A DNA stretch of 64,000 bases from Phoronis australis (taxonomy: Eukaryota; Phoronida; Phoronidae), in the NCBI GenBank assembly GCA_002633005.1, contig NMRA01000025.1, positions 195,757-259,756 of the forward strand. Direction: 5' to 3'. Positions 20,901-34,500 of this stretch are shown here, in pieces. A program made the translations under genes and the position numbers. Numbering within the stretch: position 1 is the first letter of the stretch; every line of letters begins with the position of its first letter. The notes beneath the pieces are model-generated. The model did not search any database. It saw nothing but the letters and a program-made list of their open reading frames with translations, and had not been told where the DNA came from.

Positions 20901-23900
20901 GAGTAGGTGAAGTTTATCCTTCCTGCACTGTTGAAGACGCTACAGACATATCTCCCGCTGTCATCCACTTGAAGGTTGCGCAACTTCAGAATCCATGTTG
21001 GCCGTCTATTGCTGTCCTGTTCCATATGGCCGCCTGCAACAGGCTTGCCATCTTTCAGCCATACTATATTTGGCCGTGGTTTACCATGGGCTCTACAACG
21101 TAAACGTGCAGTGCTGCCTACTGGCCTTTGCACATTACGCATACGCATCTTGGTGGGGTCCACAAACCGGGGAGCAACTGCAAGGCAAAACGTAAAAATG
21201 AACGGGTTTTCTTTGGAGATACTTAAGGTTATGTGAGACACTAGAAAAATGTTGAAAAATGTTTGGCCAAATTTGGAAGATGATATCAGAGATTGGTGAT
21301 CCGGTTCTTTCTGAAACTTTCGAACACATAGACAAAGGTAACCACTTTATTTATATGAATTTGGTCGATATGAAAAATGAGTATTCAAACTTTTTACAAA
21401 GCACTCCCAACTTCAATTAGCAACATGTCCTAAAATTAAGCATCGGAGTTTGAGGTCACTAACTGCCATACACAAGATATCATAGCAGTACTCACTTCCA
21501 CTCTTGTCTCCACTTGGACCATCCAAAAAATGGCGTGGTATTGTGGCATTCACTTCTGAAAATAAAAAAATCAAAAGTCAGACAAGTAAGTTGAATAAGG
21601 TGCCTTGCCTTTTACCTGAAATCTTCCCAAGACCAGTTCACAAGTTAATTTGGAACATTGTTTTAAAATGCTTCAACTAATAGGCTTCATTAGATGTGGC
21701 AAGAAAAAAAAGCTTCTCATTCAAATGGCATTTCAAATGAGCTGTAGTTGAAACAGGCTTTAACAGCACTGTTTCTGAAAAAAACATTACATAGTCTCTG
21801 AAAACAAAATGTTCAATTTCCAAACAGCTTGAGCAGAAATGTCTAAAATTACTCGCACAGTTTTTGCCATAGCATGCAAACAGTTATGTCAAGTTTAAAA
21901 TATTGTCAAAAGAGGGCAGCTTTGTGATGTGCCAGAGCCAAATCAAGTGACAAATGGATGTTTCATGGTGTCATTCTTAGTCATGGATTAAAATTCCATT
22001 TTGATGGGACATGTCTTAACCCAATTAGATAAAATAAACATACATATTAAATGTAAAACCACCACTAGACATCCTGTTTAACCACAAGGGCGAAGTGTCA
22101 ATTAAGCCATCCATGAAAATTTCAACCAGAAAAATGCGGGTTTTCCTCTCAGCTCAATACTTCACTTGGTAATACACAAGTGTGACAATGGGATTTGGGT
22201 AATTACAAAATTAAAAGAATAAATGTCGTTGGGAAAAAGCAGTTCAATTGTCTTAGGTTGTTGGGAATATAATCAAAAGGTATAGCACTTGGCAAGCTTC
22301 AAACTTCCATCATCAACTGAGGTGGCATAAAAACCTGTCAAATAAACTCAATAATTCAAATGCTAATCTTATAGGGATTATTTGTGACCAACAATAGACT
22401 TCTTCTTAAAGCCCCACTTCTTCCTTCTGTCTGCCAACTACTCAAACATTGAAAAAATACATATGTCCTTTATGCATAATCTTCAAAGTCTAGGATTTCA
22501 GTAAGACACTGTCGCACTGTCTGACAAACAAGCATTCAAAGACCGATGACCACAACTCCCACTGGGAGTAGATAAAAAGCCAACCCCACATGATCGGGGT
22601 AGTGTTTTTTGGTGGCTGCAAAACAAACACAACATTAGCCACTTATCTGAGTGCCCATGGTGGCAGTGTTTTCTTAGAGGTTAACACACTGTTAGCCTGT
22701 CAACTACTATTGCTAGTGAAAACAACTAAGAAATCAATGTAAATAGCACATTGCCACCATTAGATTCTGACCCAAGGCTGGGGGATACTGGGCGATTTAG
22801 GTATTTTTTCTTCTCAAGAGAAAAAACTGAGACAACAAGTCACTAAAAGCCAAAGACTGTTTGTAGTTTTTCAGAGGCTATTTTGGTGAAGTAAAAAACA
22901 CTGTCATGTAGTGAAAACAGGTAGCTTTTTTCAACAAAAAAATGTTTATAACTAGAGAATCTCTGACAAGCAGAAGTGGCCTGCTCCTACACTCCTGAAA
23001 GAAAAAATGCTATGCTCTTAAGTAAAAGTCATGCTTTAACAAACATAAGCATTGTTAGAAAACATGTTGATAAACTAAAACATTAATCCTTTGCCCCAAA
23101 ATAAGAGCTCCCAGTAGACAAAATCTAAAATGTTTGCAAGTCGATTGACCATGGAAAAGAACTACTGTTTTCACAAACACTCGGAATAAACTACCAATAG
23201 AAGTAAGTGTACTTCTTTAACACAGTGATTTTTGTTATAAAATGCGATACCCTTGACCCTCCAGTTCCAGCAATTCAACACTGAGTGCCAGGGCCACACA
23301 ACCAGCTGACTACTATCTCTACTAATGCACGACTGATTGCACACCTAATTGACCGTGGGTCATCTGCAGATAGCCTGTGGCTGATCAAAGGAGTCTAGTG
23401 GTCATCCAGTGAAAGGCAAACAAATTGTGGGCCTAGCCACCGCCCCCCAGCACCTGCCTGGTGCTAGTAGGAGATAACCAAACATTTGATGGCAAAATTA
23501 AACTTCCATAATATAAACAACTCATGTTGCACTGATGACGCCTGAATTAACGAAACGATTCGAAACATCATTAAAGAAAGCGCTAATTGCAATTATATCT
23601 TTAAACACCCTTCAATCCCTCAAAAAAGCAACTAATATTGATGCTTTTTCACCTTAATTTTGTATCATTCCCAAGTCATGAAAACTCCATTTATAATTCA
23701 ATTTAAATGTACAATTCAATGTTAGAAAAATAATATCCAGCATCCCCTGGTGGTGCAATCAAGCACTATTCACAGCACCCACACAGCAGGGAGTGTGCTG
23801 TATGTCACACAGCAGTTCCTTAACAAGATATATGGCTGCCATTAAACAGCCATATCAATTCATTTGCAAACAGTCAAATAATAACACAATATAAATCAAC

Positions 23901-26900
23901 ACTCATTTGCAGGCCACATTAACAGGGAAGAATGGATCCTTTCAGATGATAAATATGACAGATTAGTGGTATTACTTAGCAGAGAGGCAACAACAATTTT
24001 TCACACCCAATGACTGCTAACACAAATGGAAAATGGCAGACAGTGCGGTTCATAGAAACAGGCAAAATTGTCAATGCAATGAATTAAAAACTTCACCACA
24101 CACTGAATCAGTTTATCTTATTTTTAGGAAAAACTAGTCACCTAATCTAAGAGGATGGATACAAAAATATGCCAAATTAACAGCTTGTTTTGCTGTAGCT
24201 GACCTCATCAGGCAAATCCCCAAATTCTGATAACAGCAGAATTTTTATAATGCTATAGAAACAGATGGGTTGTGATAACTGGAATGCTAACACAACTAGG
24301 CTATCTTTAATAATAACACTATTATCAGCAGGCACCCTAGAGCGGCATATTTCGGTAGTGAAAATTAGGAAGATAGTTTTTTAACAGATTCCACTGTTCA
24401 GACAGATAATATTAACCAGCTGGGGCACAGCTTGGAAAAATGACGCTCTCTTCAACAAATTACTTAGCTTACTAAATATTCACACTACCTCAACAGGCAA
24501 GTTAGGTTTATTACTTCACTTGCATGTAACTGCCTTCATACATAATAGTTTCTCTAAAAACTGGGCTTTATTCTCAAAACAAGCACAATTCTGATAAAAC
24601 AGGAATAAATGGATTCCTCAACCACTAACACCTTGATCCTGATCCATCCAGAATGCTTAGCAACAAACTGTAACCAAACTATTACACCCAGTGGGCAGTA
24701 TGAAGATAATTTCAGATGAAACCAACATTATGCATTTTCTGAATGACTGGGCTTACTTGAGCCCCGAGGACTCTACCAGCTGCACAGGTATTGCATTGGT
24801 CTACACTTTAAAAGTGTGATATCACCCACCCCCCAACCCACAAATGAGAAACCTCAGTCCAAACTTACCCAAAACAAGTAATGTGTAGTTAATGACCTCA
24901 TGTCCAAAACCATTGACAGCTGTACACAGGTAAATACCAGAGTCCTGCACGCTGGCATCTTTGATACGCAGCAAGTCATCCAGAATTTTGAAACGCTCCC
25001 AGGAGTTTTCATGGATGTCATTTCCATCTTTGGTCCAGCGCTTAATTGGCTCGGGTTCAGCCTCAACAGGACACTTTAGTCGGATTGTGTTGCCTACACG
25101 TTCAATCCGTCGTCGATTATACCGTGGCTCTGTTATGTATGGCGGACCTGAAAAAGAATGTATTGGGATAACTGCAAATTCCCAGTTTAAATACTTTCAA
25201 GTAAGTGATGGGTACAAAATTCAGTCTTCAGCTTTTTAAGTGCAATTGCACTTACTTTAAGTGGTTCCGCATGACATCCACAATATATCAAATAACACTC
25301 GCAGTGAAATCAGTATGCCTGCAATAAATGCTTTCAACTTTACTACTGGATTCTGTTTTACCTTGTTGAAAAAAACTTTCGTTTTTAATAATTTGAGGTG
25401 ATTTTACACATATAAAGATGCCAAGATATTCCTATGCTATATACAGAATTGACATGTATTCCCAAATGCCAGAACGTTTTCATCACTAAGGTTTTCAACA
25501 GGGATATATATACCCAGTTACTGATTAGTTAGAATGGCATGCTGGTGTTCAAAAAGTAATAATTCATAAATCCAATAACTAGCATACACAAATCACCTTG
25601 CTGATGAAGATGAAGATATAGTTAGAGGCTGCCCAAAGTATAGCATGTCAGCAATGATGAGCTAATGTTTAACGATTGTTAAACATTTTCTATTAACATT
25701 CAGAGACTTCCTATTCCATCGGTCAACTATGACACTGGGCACAATGCCTCGTGTCCATTCCCGTTAACACAATCTACTGTACTTGCACGGTTACTTTCGC
25801 CATTTGGCTTAACGCCCTACCTTCAAATTGTGTGTCTCACTCAAAAAGGAATAAAACTTAATTGCTGACCCAGACATGACGTCGATTTTTATTGTGAAGA
25901 TCGATGTAAATGCACTTCCTGTTCAGGTAGTAAGCGTTCATCCCATACTTGCCAAAACACTTTTAAACATCCATGTTCAGTCTTAATGGTAACACCTGTA
26001 AATCTGGTTCCTACAGACTACCAGTGCCATAAATTGCCAAAAGTAATGAACCGTTAGGCTTATTGGCTAGCTTTTGTCTACGTCACTGCGAGAATCACCT
26101 TTTAATTCAAACCGCTGAGAGTAACTACCCCACACAATGCTGTTCTTCTCAAACCCCTATTTAATACAACTGTCATTGGTCTTTTGTTGTTTGAGCTGGG
26201 ATCTGGCGGAGATGCAATATGGCATGAAAAGGCAACTTCACCTACCATTTGAGTGATTACACTTGCTTTTTCATACTTTGCTAAGGCTTTCCTAGAACTA
26301 TCTGGTTAGCCCAATACATCTAAAATAGCAAAATTTCGTCGAAATTAGGCTTTAACACCGACCCCGATTTTTAGATTCTCAATTTTTAAAAGCCTTCATG
26401 TTAACCAGGTCGACAACAGCACTCAGAAAGTACCACACAGTGGAAGTAAATGAAACCACTGGAATAATGTAGGCCCCATCACCAAGGATTGTGTTAATTA
26501 AGTGCAATTGTAAGCAGTAAAGGTGATCACCACAGTCGCCTGACACTACTTCGTGTTTTAAGTGGGAAGAGTTCCATAGAGGCAAGAATCTTGCTAAAGA
26601 AGATGGTGTGGTCAAGTGCATTGCTTGTAATACAAGGCGATATTCCACCGAGTCTTGTGTGATCTTGCGTTCTCCATTCTGCACAACATGCTATCTAAAA
26701 ACTGGGGTCAAACTGACACCTTTCTGTCCTTAATACTTACTGCTTGCATGGTGCTAGTTTGCACCATGTCAAAGGAATCCTATAAATCAGGCGTTAGCGT
26801 TAACATATACATTGTCAAGAACTATGGCTACCCTACATCAGAAACAATGATTCATTTCAACACTTCGAATTTCATGGTTTGCTTGTTTTGCTTAACAACT

Positions 26901-29900
26901 TGAACTTTCAGTTTTTTCCCAAATATCTTTTAACATATGACAAGGAATACAGAAACCCCTGCTAGGCTTTTTACATGTATATAAGAATTGATAGAACTGC
27001 TTCACTGTCAGTCTCTTTAGGGGTGTAGGTTGTTGGAGCATTAAGTTGATTTGTAGTCAAATTATACTCTAGTCAAAAAGTAATTGAAAACAGAGATCCC
27101 CTGGAGTGGCCTAAACTTGTGTAAACACATGCTTTTTTCTTCCCTCAACTCTTCTGATGAGTGGCAAAGCATTGGACTACAATAAATATCCTTTGAACTT
27201 CAAAGAGAAAATGTCAAGCAAACACTAAGAAACAGCAGTTCTCCATAGACAGGAAACGCAAACAGAACACTTTCAAAATATGAACAAATGATATGAGTTA
27301 GTGAGCTTTAACCAAATAATACTTTCTTCTGAAACTCAGGCACTTTTTTGATGAGAAACTACATGTACAGGCAACAAGTCAGTCAAACGATTAATAATGG
27401 GTAATCCTCATTAATGTTTGCTCATGTCGCATAATTATTGATCGCAGCTCATTCTCTGCCAACAGGTGCCTGTGACAGGGTCACCACAGTGTCTGTTTGC
27501 AACACCTTTATAGACGACACAAGTGTGTACTAACCAACAGGCCTGTTTGTGTGTAAACACACGACATAAAGAGAGACACTTTTGGGCACACACTGCGGCC
27601 AACGGCACACACAAACGGTGAGTTCCTGTTGGCATTATGGTAGCCCTATTAGAAACACGGCTTTGGTAAACAGGACAATGTATGCCTTTTAAACGTGCAA
27701 ACATGAGTCAGTATGAAGTATCTAAGCATGGTGGAACAGAATCCTCTGTAAAGACCCACACTGTTGACAGTATCCGATTTGAAAACAAAAACACACAAAC
27801 GCAACTGACCTCCCTGGCACACAGAACAGAGGCTGCATGCTGGAAATGACATTTGACTTGATTCAATTTTAGGTACAGTAGCTTGAGATATGAATTGAAA
27901 CTTTGAACAAATAAACCAACATTTGGTTACATACCTTCTAGCACACTGCATAGTAGATTTAACCAAAAGAACAAGATAAAATCAAGCATTTTTTTCAGAA
28001 AGAAATGGAAGCTCAAGAAATTAACATAGAGTTACAAATTCCTTCCAAACTAGACCAAGTAAATATTTTACACAGTAAAATACTTTATAGTTTCTATTTC
28101 CTGGAACTCTTGTGTATAGTTGAATGTTGATCCTAATGGCACACTGCAGCCCTTAACTGTGAATAATGCATACAAGGAAAGCCTATAAGGTTAATATTTT
28201 CCATGGAAGCCTTATGGTCAACAGATGATCAAGAATTCCAACATCATCAGATTGGCTCACCTACGCAGGTAAACCCCTACAGGTGTGCTGTGGTATCAAA
28301 TGGCACATCTCCTTTGGTACTAATCCTCTTACTCCACCCAACAAAGCAGTTCTCAGCTTCAGTTGAAGAATATTAACACTAATGGTAGCTTTACTAATGC
28401 CCAGTCATGAAGGCAAAAGATTCCAGTAGTAATCATATGAAATGTGAACAGAAATCCAAGGAAATCCTAGGAAATCCTGACTTCTAACAAAAACGTTATC
28501 ATCCATTAGTTTACATTTCATTTTATTTTCCGCTTCAAATATTTCACGGCAAAGTAGTTTTCGAAACAGAATGAGATTTGAACTCCACTAAGTCAGAGGT
28601 GGTGCAAAGAAAAACATTTAGATTGCAAATGAGGTGGTCAGCAAGGAAAGGTATGACAGACTAGCCAGAGACCTCGCTGCTTCAATTTTTGCGCCAAATA
28701 TCCGCCCCATTTCCATCTGAAAAATACTTTCAAATGACCCACAATTCACTACACCATGTCCAAAATTCACTTCAAGTAATGTCCCACAGACCCTCAGGTT
28801 CAAAATGTTTCGTTAACTGCAAGGAGGGTGAAACTGGGGGTTACCTGGGGCAAGGTGGCGAATTTTCCCTCTCACCCTAATAACAAGTCCCTCTCAGAAG
28901 TCATAGGCACCTTTACCCTAAGGGGAGCAAGGGCCTTGCTAGCCAACCAGGTAATGAACACAGGTGTTCTTTTGGCTAATAACCAGGTGGTTTCCCAGTA
29001 AACACTCTACTGTTTGAAAATGTTTGACTGATTAACCGCCATGTAGCAAGGTGTTAGCTGAGAAATGCAAATAATTAAACCATTAGAGAAACTGGCTGAC
29101 AATTAGTGTACTGGTTGGTCTCAATTTGTGCACTGCATTATGGATGATGAGCTGAGCTAATAGGAACCACATACACATGTGGAAACTGACAGGAGCTAGT
29201 AGCTGGTATACTAATGAGGCCAGATAAATGTGCTGTGGTGCCAGATGGACTGTCCAATGGGGCAGACAAGGTGGCAAGGGCTCAATGGCTGGTCAAAAAT
29301 AACCCAGCAGAGACTGAGTGAAAATAAGGTTAGGCACAGTTGGAGAAGAACATCTAAATTATTATACAGAGGCCTATCTTTGCGGGATAAAAACCACAGG
29401 TCGAAGGAAAGCTTATTTAAAAGGCCCGAACCAAGTAAAAAGATTACACGAAACACTTTTCCACCTTAGGAATACACTAGCAGGACTGCATAATGGTTGA
29501 GATTTTGTAACTTAACTTAAGAAATTTCAAATTCAATTTCACAACAATTTCCTTTCAAAGATAACGTGTGATTACCGCAATACCCCTGCACACCATAAGG
29601 TTCTATAATGACTTCATGGCACTATGGACTCTATCCAAGATTATCATTATAGAACTCCTGTGAACTTTATGCTTCGTGGGAAAACCTATAATGGGTGTCT
29701 AAATCTAATCTAGCAGTTGGACACGGCTTGCAATTGAATCAAGTGTTGAAAAACAAGATTTGGAATTGTTCAAAAATTGTCCAGACAGAGTCGGTGGTGT
29801 TGGATTGGGAAGAGTTGGAAGCAGACGTACTCAGCAGGTTGATGGATGAGCTGTCAATCATTTAGCCAAGTATTCAGGCAATGTTGGAGTTGCTGGTGAA

Positions 29901-31548
29901 GAATATGGTGGAACCAGATGGGAGACACTTGTTAAACCAATCAAAACTAAAGCATAGAAGGATGTGTGGGCAATGGTGCGGCGTGGCAAGGACTTTTTTG
30001 ATGTGTCAAGTAACGAGACTATATATATTTTATCGATAAAAATATATCATGACAAAGTCAAACATTCATTCAAAGAAAAATTACGCAGTTTGCATGGCAA
30101 TATTTCGTGAAAACTTGCAGGATCTTGCATTTTCGCAAGTTTCTTGGATTTACAGAGCAAGAGGTGTGTTAAGCCGTGTAAAGGTGTTTCAAAGCAAACT
30201 TTTTGAAAAACCAGTAAGTGAGCATTTACCCAGATGACCAAGTTGGCAAAATGCTCACACAGTTTCAATTACCATGGCAACATCAACTGCCAGAGTTCAA
30301 TCAACATTGGGAAATGAATAACTGCGCTGAGATTCTCAAATCACACACTTGCTATAACCCGAATACAAAAGTTCAAATGTGAACATTTTGAAAAACTGGA
30401 GGCTGAGCACAAGTGTGGTGATAACTGTATGGATATTTTACTCACTGCAGTTAGTTCAGCTGAACTGGAAATCGGACAGCTGTTAAGGTGCAGCAATGTT
30501 TCCTGAGCCATAGCCAGTATTGAAGCAAGTGGCATATTTCAGAGGGTCACAGGTTAAGAGGGGGAATGTCATTTCAAACCTGAATTACAAGTGCCAATGA
30601 GAAATATGTACAGATAATTGCTCGTTATGTTATAACACCTCAGACAAAGTAGTCCTCAATATACAACGGGGCAAGCAGTCAAGCGCCAACAGGGAGTCCA
30701 AAAAAGAGTGAATTTTTGAGTGACTGTGTGGTCTGACACTTCACTGTCAGAGGTTAACAGATTTTAACAAACAGGAAGTTCACAGGTTACACCAAAACCA
30801 ATGTGACATTTCCAAGTTGGAGGCTAAGCACTCTCAGGTTTGTCCACAAGACAAAGTAATCCCTTTCTCACCACAGTTGGTCAGACACCATCAAGGGCTG
30901 TCACAAACATTGGTGGCACTTGTTTACAGGCCCAAATCAGATTAGTCAGGGTTTGGCAGACATTAATTCTCATCCACTGACTTCCAGTTGTGTCCACAAT
31001 CAACAAACTCTGACAGAACTGGGTAATTTCACATTACTCTTAAATGAACATCTGGGTGAAAATGTGTTGAAACCACCAAATGCTAGTTTTTGAAAGAGCA
31101 ACAAAAAGGCATGGTACGTGCCGCTTATTTTGCACACAAAATAAAAGCCAAAATTGCAATTTTCCATTTTCAATGGCTGATTGGCTTATTGGAAACAATG
31201 TAAATGTTATAAAAAGTTGTTTTATGGCATCTACACTGCACAAACCAAGCTAGTAATAAACAAAAATTTTCTCAATCTTTATTTGGTGGAGGAATTAGGC
31301 AAAGTAGAATTTCACTTCTCGGCCATATTGTGTTCTAAATAAGTGAAGACTTACCAAAAGATCTGCTTAACTTTGTTTGTAGATTCTCAGTAAACCATGA
31401 TACATTGATATATGTTAACCTAAGGTTTTTCAACATCAACCCTTGGAGTTATGGGTGATGGAAATTTATCTAACTTTTAAAACCTACCATTAGCTTGCGA
31501 GAGCTCCAATGTCCAACACAGAATTAAGCCCCCAATGTACAAGAACAT
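17318..31548 (-). CDS. FGFRL1: FGFRL1, fibroblast growth factor receptor-like 1 (gene span, seven coding exons)
   Basis: The spliced CDS is 31548-31488, 25147-24869, 21555-21496, 21177-20887, 19772-19654, 18962-18674, 17991-17318 (1773 nt, 590 residues; human 504). This single-pass membrane receptor binds FGF and heparin but has no kinase domain. Order: signal peptide (1 to about 19), Ig1 (C46/C95), linker exon, Ig2 (C161/C212), Ig3 (C259/C331), transmembrane helix (about 385-407), 183-residue cytoplasmic tail. NSTIDVNNQKFVVL, AGMYIC and GYSFRKAFLTV in Ig3 match FGFRL1 rather than the kinase FGFRs. The tail has YxxΦ-like tyrosines (YRNL, YRDL), MYTDAH (479-483) aligning with human LYTDIH, and scattered histidines in place of the human His-rich end. 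All introns are GT-AG and phases join without error. 5' UTR exons are not located. Confidence 0.95.
18674..18962 (-). CDS. FGFRL1: FGFRL1 exon 6 (Ig3, second half)
   Basis: 289 nt, ATTTCAG acceptor directly before TGG (Trp271), GTAAGC donor. It encodes WLKQL, NSTIDVNNQKFVVL, FINKLAIDHV, AGMYIC (Cys331) and GYSFRKAFLTV. No alternative IIIb/IIIc-like second exon was seen nearby. Confidence 0.95.
19654..19772 (-). CDS. FGFRL1: FGFRL1 exon 5 (Ig3, first half)
   Basis: 119 nt, entering in phase 1 and leaving in phase 0 (CAG|GTGAGA). It encodes HPLNITVKYGEKATFLCRV and then KSDVEPHMQ, matching human HPVNTTVDFGGTTSFQCKV and RSDVKPVIQ. The phase-0 split of Ig3 is the position shared with the FGFR family. 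Confidence 0.93.
20326..20455 (+). repeat. 19-bp minisatellite in FGFRL1 intron 4
   Basis: GTTGGAAC(A/G)CAGGTATATA starts at 20326 and repeats every 19 bases, with six copies and a broken end. The repeat makes spurious open frames on the minus strand. Confidence 0.95.
20887..21177 (-). CDS. FGFRL1: FGFRL1 exon 4 (Ig-like domain 2)
   Basis: 291 nt, phase 1 at both ends. APRFVDPTKMRMRNVQRPVG matches human [20 protein letters not shown], the heparin/FGF-binding region. Cys161, WLKDG, DSGRYVC (Cys212) and a sequon (NFT) follow. Acceptor CTTGCAG, donor GTATGA. Confidence 0.95.
21178..24868 (-). other. FGFRL1: FGFRL1 introns 2 and 3
   Basis: Introns are 21178-21495 and 21556-24868. No additional exon recognised. 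A short palindromic stretch (GAAACGATTCGAAAC, about 23558-23572), probably a remnant repeat, lies in intron 2. Confidence 0.8.
21496..21555 (-). CDS. FGFRL1: FGFRL1 exon 3 (Ig1-Ig2 linker)
   Basis: A 60-nt symmetric phase-1 exon with TTTTCAG acceptor and GTGAGT donor. It encodes EVNATIPRHFLDGPSGDKSG, including one N-glycosylation sequon (NAT). It sits where kinase FGFRs carry the acidic box but has no acidic cluster. Too short for ORF callers; supported by splice sites and frame continuity. Confidence 0.85.
24869..25147 (-). CDS. FGFRL1: FGFRL1 exon 2 (Ig-like domain 1)
   Basis: 279 nt, phase 1 at both ends, TTTTTCAG acceptor and GTAAGT donor. It encodes residues 21-114 with Cys46, Trp58 (RWTKDG, human MWTKDG), DSGIYLC and VNGFG…NYTLLVL, matching human TNGFG…NYTLVVL. 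Confidence 0.93.
25148..31487 (-). other. FGFRL1: FGFRL1 intron 1
   Basis: 6.3-kb intron between the signal-peptide exon and the Ig1 exon. It holds one copy of a dispersed repeat at about 26020-26355. Otherwise I see only AT-rich unique-looking sequence. Confidence 0.85.
26020..26355 (+). repeat. Dispersed ~330-bp repeat, copy 1
   Basis: It shares long stretches with 57970-58300 in the same orientation, such as CTTTTAATTCAAAC, CTTTTGTTGTTTG and a run ending CTATCTGGTTAGCCCAATAC then ATCTAAAATA, and both finish TTAGGCTTTA. No transposase and no clear terminal repeats are visible. Possibly a SINE or MITE. Confidence 0.75.
31488..31548 (-). CDS. FGFRL1: FGFRL1 coding exon 1 (signal peptide)
   Basis: Minus-strand ATG at 31548 opens a 20-codon hydrophobic leader (MFLYIGGLILCWTLELSQA, then N) and ends with one base before a GTAGGT donor. 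That base completes the Gly of GPPYITEP in exon 2, just as human FGFRL1 reads …ARGPPKMAD. A TAA lies in frame three codons upstream, fixing the start. Found by hand. Confidence 0.85.
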
Positions 31549-34500
31549 CTTTGGTTATTTCGGTTTATCTGTAAAAAATAAACAATATACTGTAAGTAAG
31601 AAATAAATAACCATCCAGATTACATGAATCTTAATGTAACCAACAGATGAGGTGAGTGCTTCAACAGACAGTAAACACAAACAAATGTTAACAAAAAGTG
31701 GAACACTGAGAAAATTACATACAATGTTTGTTTCACAAAGAGTACTCCTGGACCAGAAATCTAAGTGATCTACTGTTACCTTGGACAATTCAACCCAGCA
31801 CTGAAGAGATGAGCGGGCAACACTCCCGACTGTTTGCACTGTACTAAGTTTCTTGCTAAATACACGAGCAATGTGTACACGTGAGTTTTAAAAATCAATT
31901 TCACAGGATGTCACCGACTTCACGGTCTGCCCAAGTCCTCAGGGTTAAACCTGACACATAACTGATTGATTCACAAGGCTAACACCCCTACTGTTAGAGC
32001 AGAGTAGAGTAGTTTTCAGCTACACACTGGTCTGTGAAAACTGTCAAGAGCGCCAAGTAGCCAGACTTGATTTCGATTGAAACTTTCAAAAAAATTTGAA
32101 TTGACGTGCCTTGAAGCAAAAACATGGTACAGAGGCTGACACTCACAGGCTAAAGATCTGCATTCTCTACAGCCGAGATTGGAAATTAAGAGTAAAGTTA
32201 GACGCACCGAAATCCCTATCTGAATTCCTAAATTAGATTTCAACTCAGACACAAGTATGATTAAAATTTTCCCATAGGCGATCATTGCCTTACTCACAGT
32301 GATAACATCACAACTGTTTCTTGAATTTTTGAACGAGATCATAAGATGTCACTCAAACCAATAAATTAACCCTTCAGGCATAATTTGAAATAATTGCTTC
32401 AGCTAGCTTCAAAGTTTCACCACTCCTCCAGAGCTTTTCGACAATGAGTGATAAGACCATAGGCTCTTCCTTCCACGTTATGGGTAACATTCCTATAAAC
32501 TATCTTGCTACCCAAATAATTATGCTATGATCGCACCTGAATTTATCCATCCCAATGCATCGTAGACACCCAATCAGCAGCAAGGAATTCTCGCTAGTAC
32601 TCCAATTTTTTAGGATGAAAACTACCCCCACCAACACGACAACTCCAAGCTGATCAGTCTCCCAATCCTGTGCTTGTGGATGAATGAAGGCCAGAGTTTA
32701 AGGTCTTGGTGGAGAGTAATCAGGCTTAGGGTAGTGAGAAATATTTACACAAGACCAGTGTTATTATAAAAGATTTTGATAAATTAAGGGGAGTCTTGAG
32801 TACTTGTGGAATGAACAGATTGTACTGATAACGCAGTGCACAGGTAACATCAGTCAGGTACAGGTGAGGAAAACACACCTGGATCGCCACAAGGGAACAT
32901 TGAGGCAATCAGTCATCAGACAAAATGAAACAATTATCTATTATGACAGATTTTGGAAAACAAGTAATAATGCAAAACCCAAAAGATTTCAAATTCTATG
33001 TAACTTCATGCCAACTATTTGTATTTCTGTTTTCTGTTATAATTTAAGGAAAAATGTGTCATATTTGTGAAAACTCAAACCAGTTGAGAGGAACTAAGAC
33101 CCATGAGGCATTGACTATGTATTACATAACACCTTCCAGCTAAGAAGATTAACCAGAGTGCTGATGGGACTCATGTTTATCAAAACCAGGATTAGGTCCT
33201 AAACAGGGGATTACCCACCACTGGAGTCATACCTCTGGTAAAATCTGTAAACAAAGCAAAATCTCTACATACTGCTGAACTTAGGCAAGGACTGCCATAT
33301 CCAAATCCCATTGATTTGCCAGGATGGAGTTTCAGAGCTTGTGATTTGCAGGGGGCACATTTTGCAACCAGATGCTTTTTAATTAAAAATACTGAAGTGG
33401 TGAGACTTTGACATTATGAACACTATTCCACACACTCAATTAAAAAAACAAGAATATCTGATGATCATAGTACCACTGAGCAGTTCCATGGCGCTGAAAA
33501 TAATTCATGTTTAACAAAAACGCACTTTTATCACAGATGAAAAAATGCTTCAGTAAGGTAACATTTCATGCACAGAAAACAGATTAAACTGCCAAGGTGC
33601 CATTGTGGATGCCACTTGGCCACATTACATAGAATCCCACCGGAACAAGGAGTATGGGCCAGATAGATCAGGTGTTCTGCTTGCACACCAAAGCAATACC
33701 TCACAAGACCAACATATCTATGCAGAGGAATCAGGACCATTCATTGTTCAAAATGACACCAACAATAAACATACCGGCAGGGAGATTTGTCTTTCTAAAA
33801 CTGCTTCAAAACATGGTTAAAATGACAGCTGACGAGACGGCACAATAAACTGCAGTAAAATGAAAACTTTGCTAAAGATGTCAAAGTGTTAAAGCTTTTG
33901 CCATTTTAATCTTGAGCACCTTAAAACACATTCCAGAAACTGGCAAAGACTTATTTTTTTCAACAAATGAAAGAGATTTGCACAATCGCTCAAGTTTCTT
34001 GCAGAGCACAAACAGTCCATGTCTATTAAGCCTAACAATTACTTTTAGAAAATCTGGAATTAATAATGCCTTTGCCACCCAACTAACACATCACAGTCAG
34101 CGAAGACGCATCATACAGTCAGCAAAGACGGCCAGTTAGTGGAGCACAAAAAAGTAATTAAAACAAAGCCAGTGATGTCATTAACATCAAGATAAAATCA
34201 AACTAAACCAAACAAATACCATGGCTAACTGGGTTATATTAGGAATAAACTCAGAACACCTGTTCACACAAACTGGCTAAATCACTGGCATTTTGCAAGC
34301 ACCTTTGCCAACAGCTGGCAGTTTGAGTTACCCCAAAACTGATGGCGTTTTTGCCAACAAACTTGTAGCAAGACCACTATAGACACGGGCAGGGGAAGGA
34401 GGCTTATGTTTATTGTGGCATTAGTCGATTGAACATACGACCATTACCTTATGTGGTTTGGGAGGTGAGGAAACAAACTACATAACTGAAGGTGAAAATG

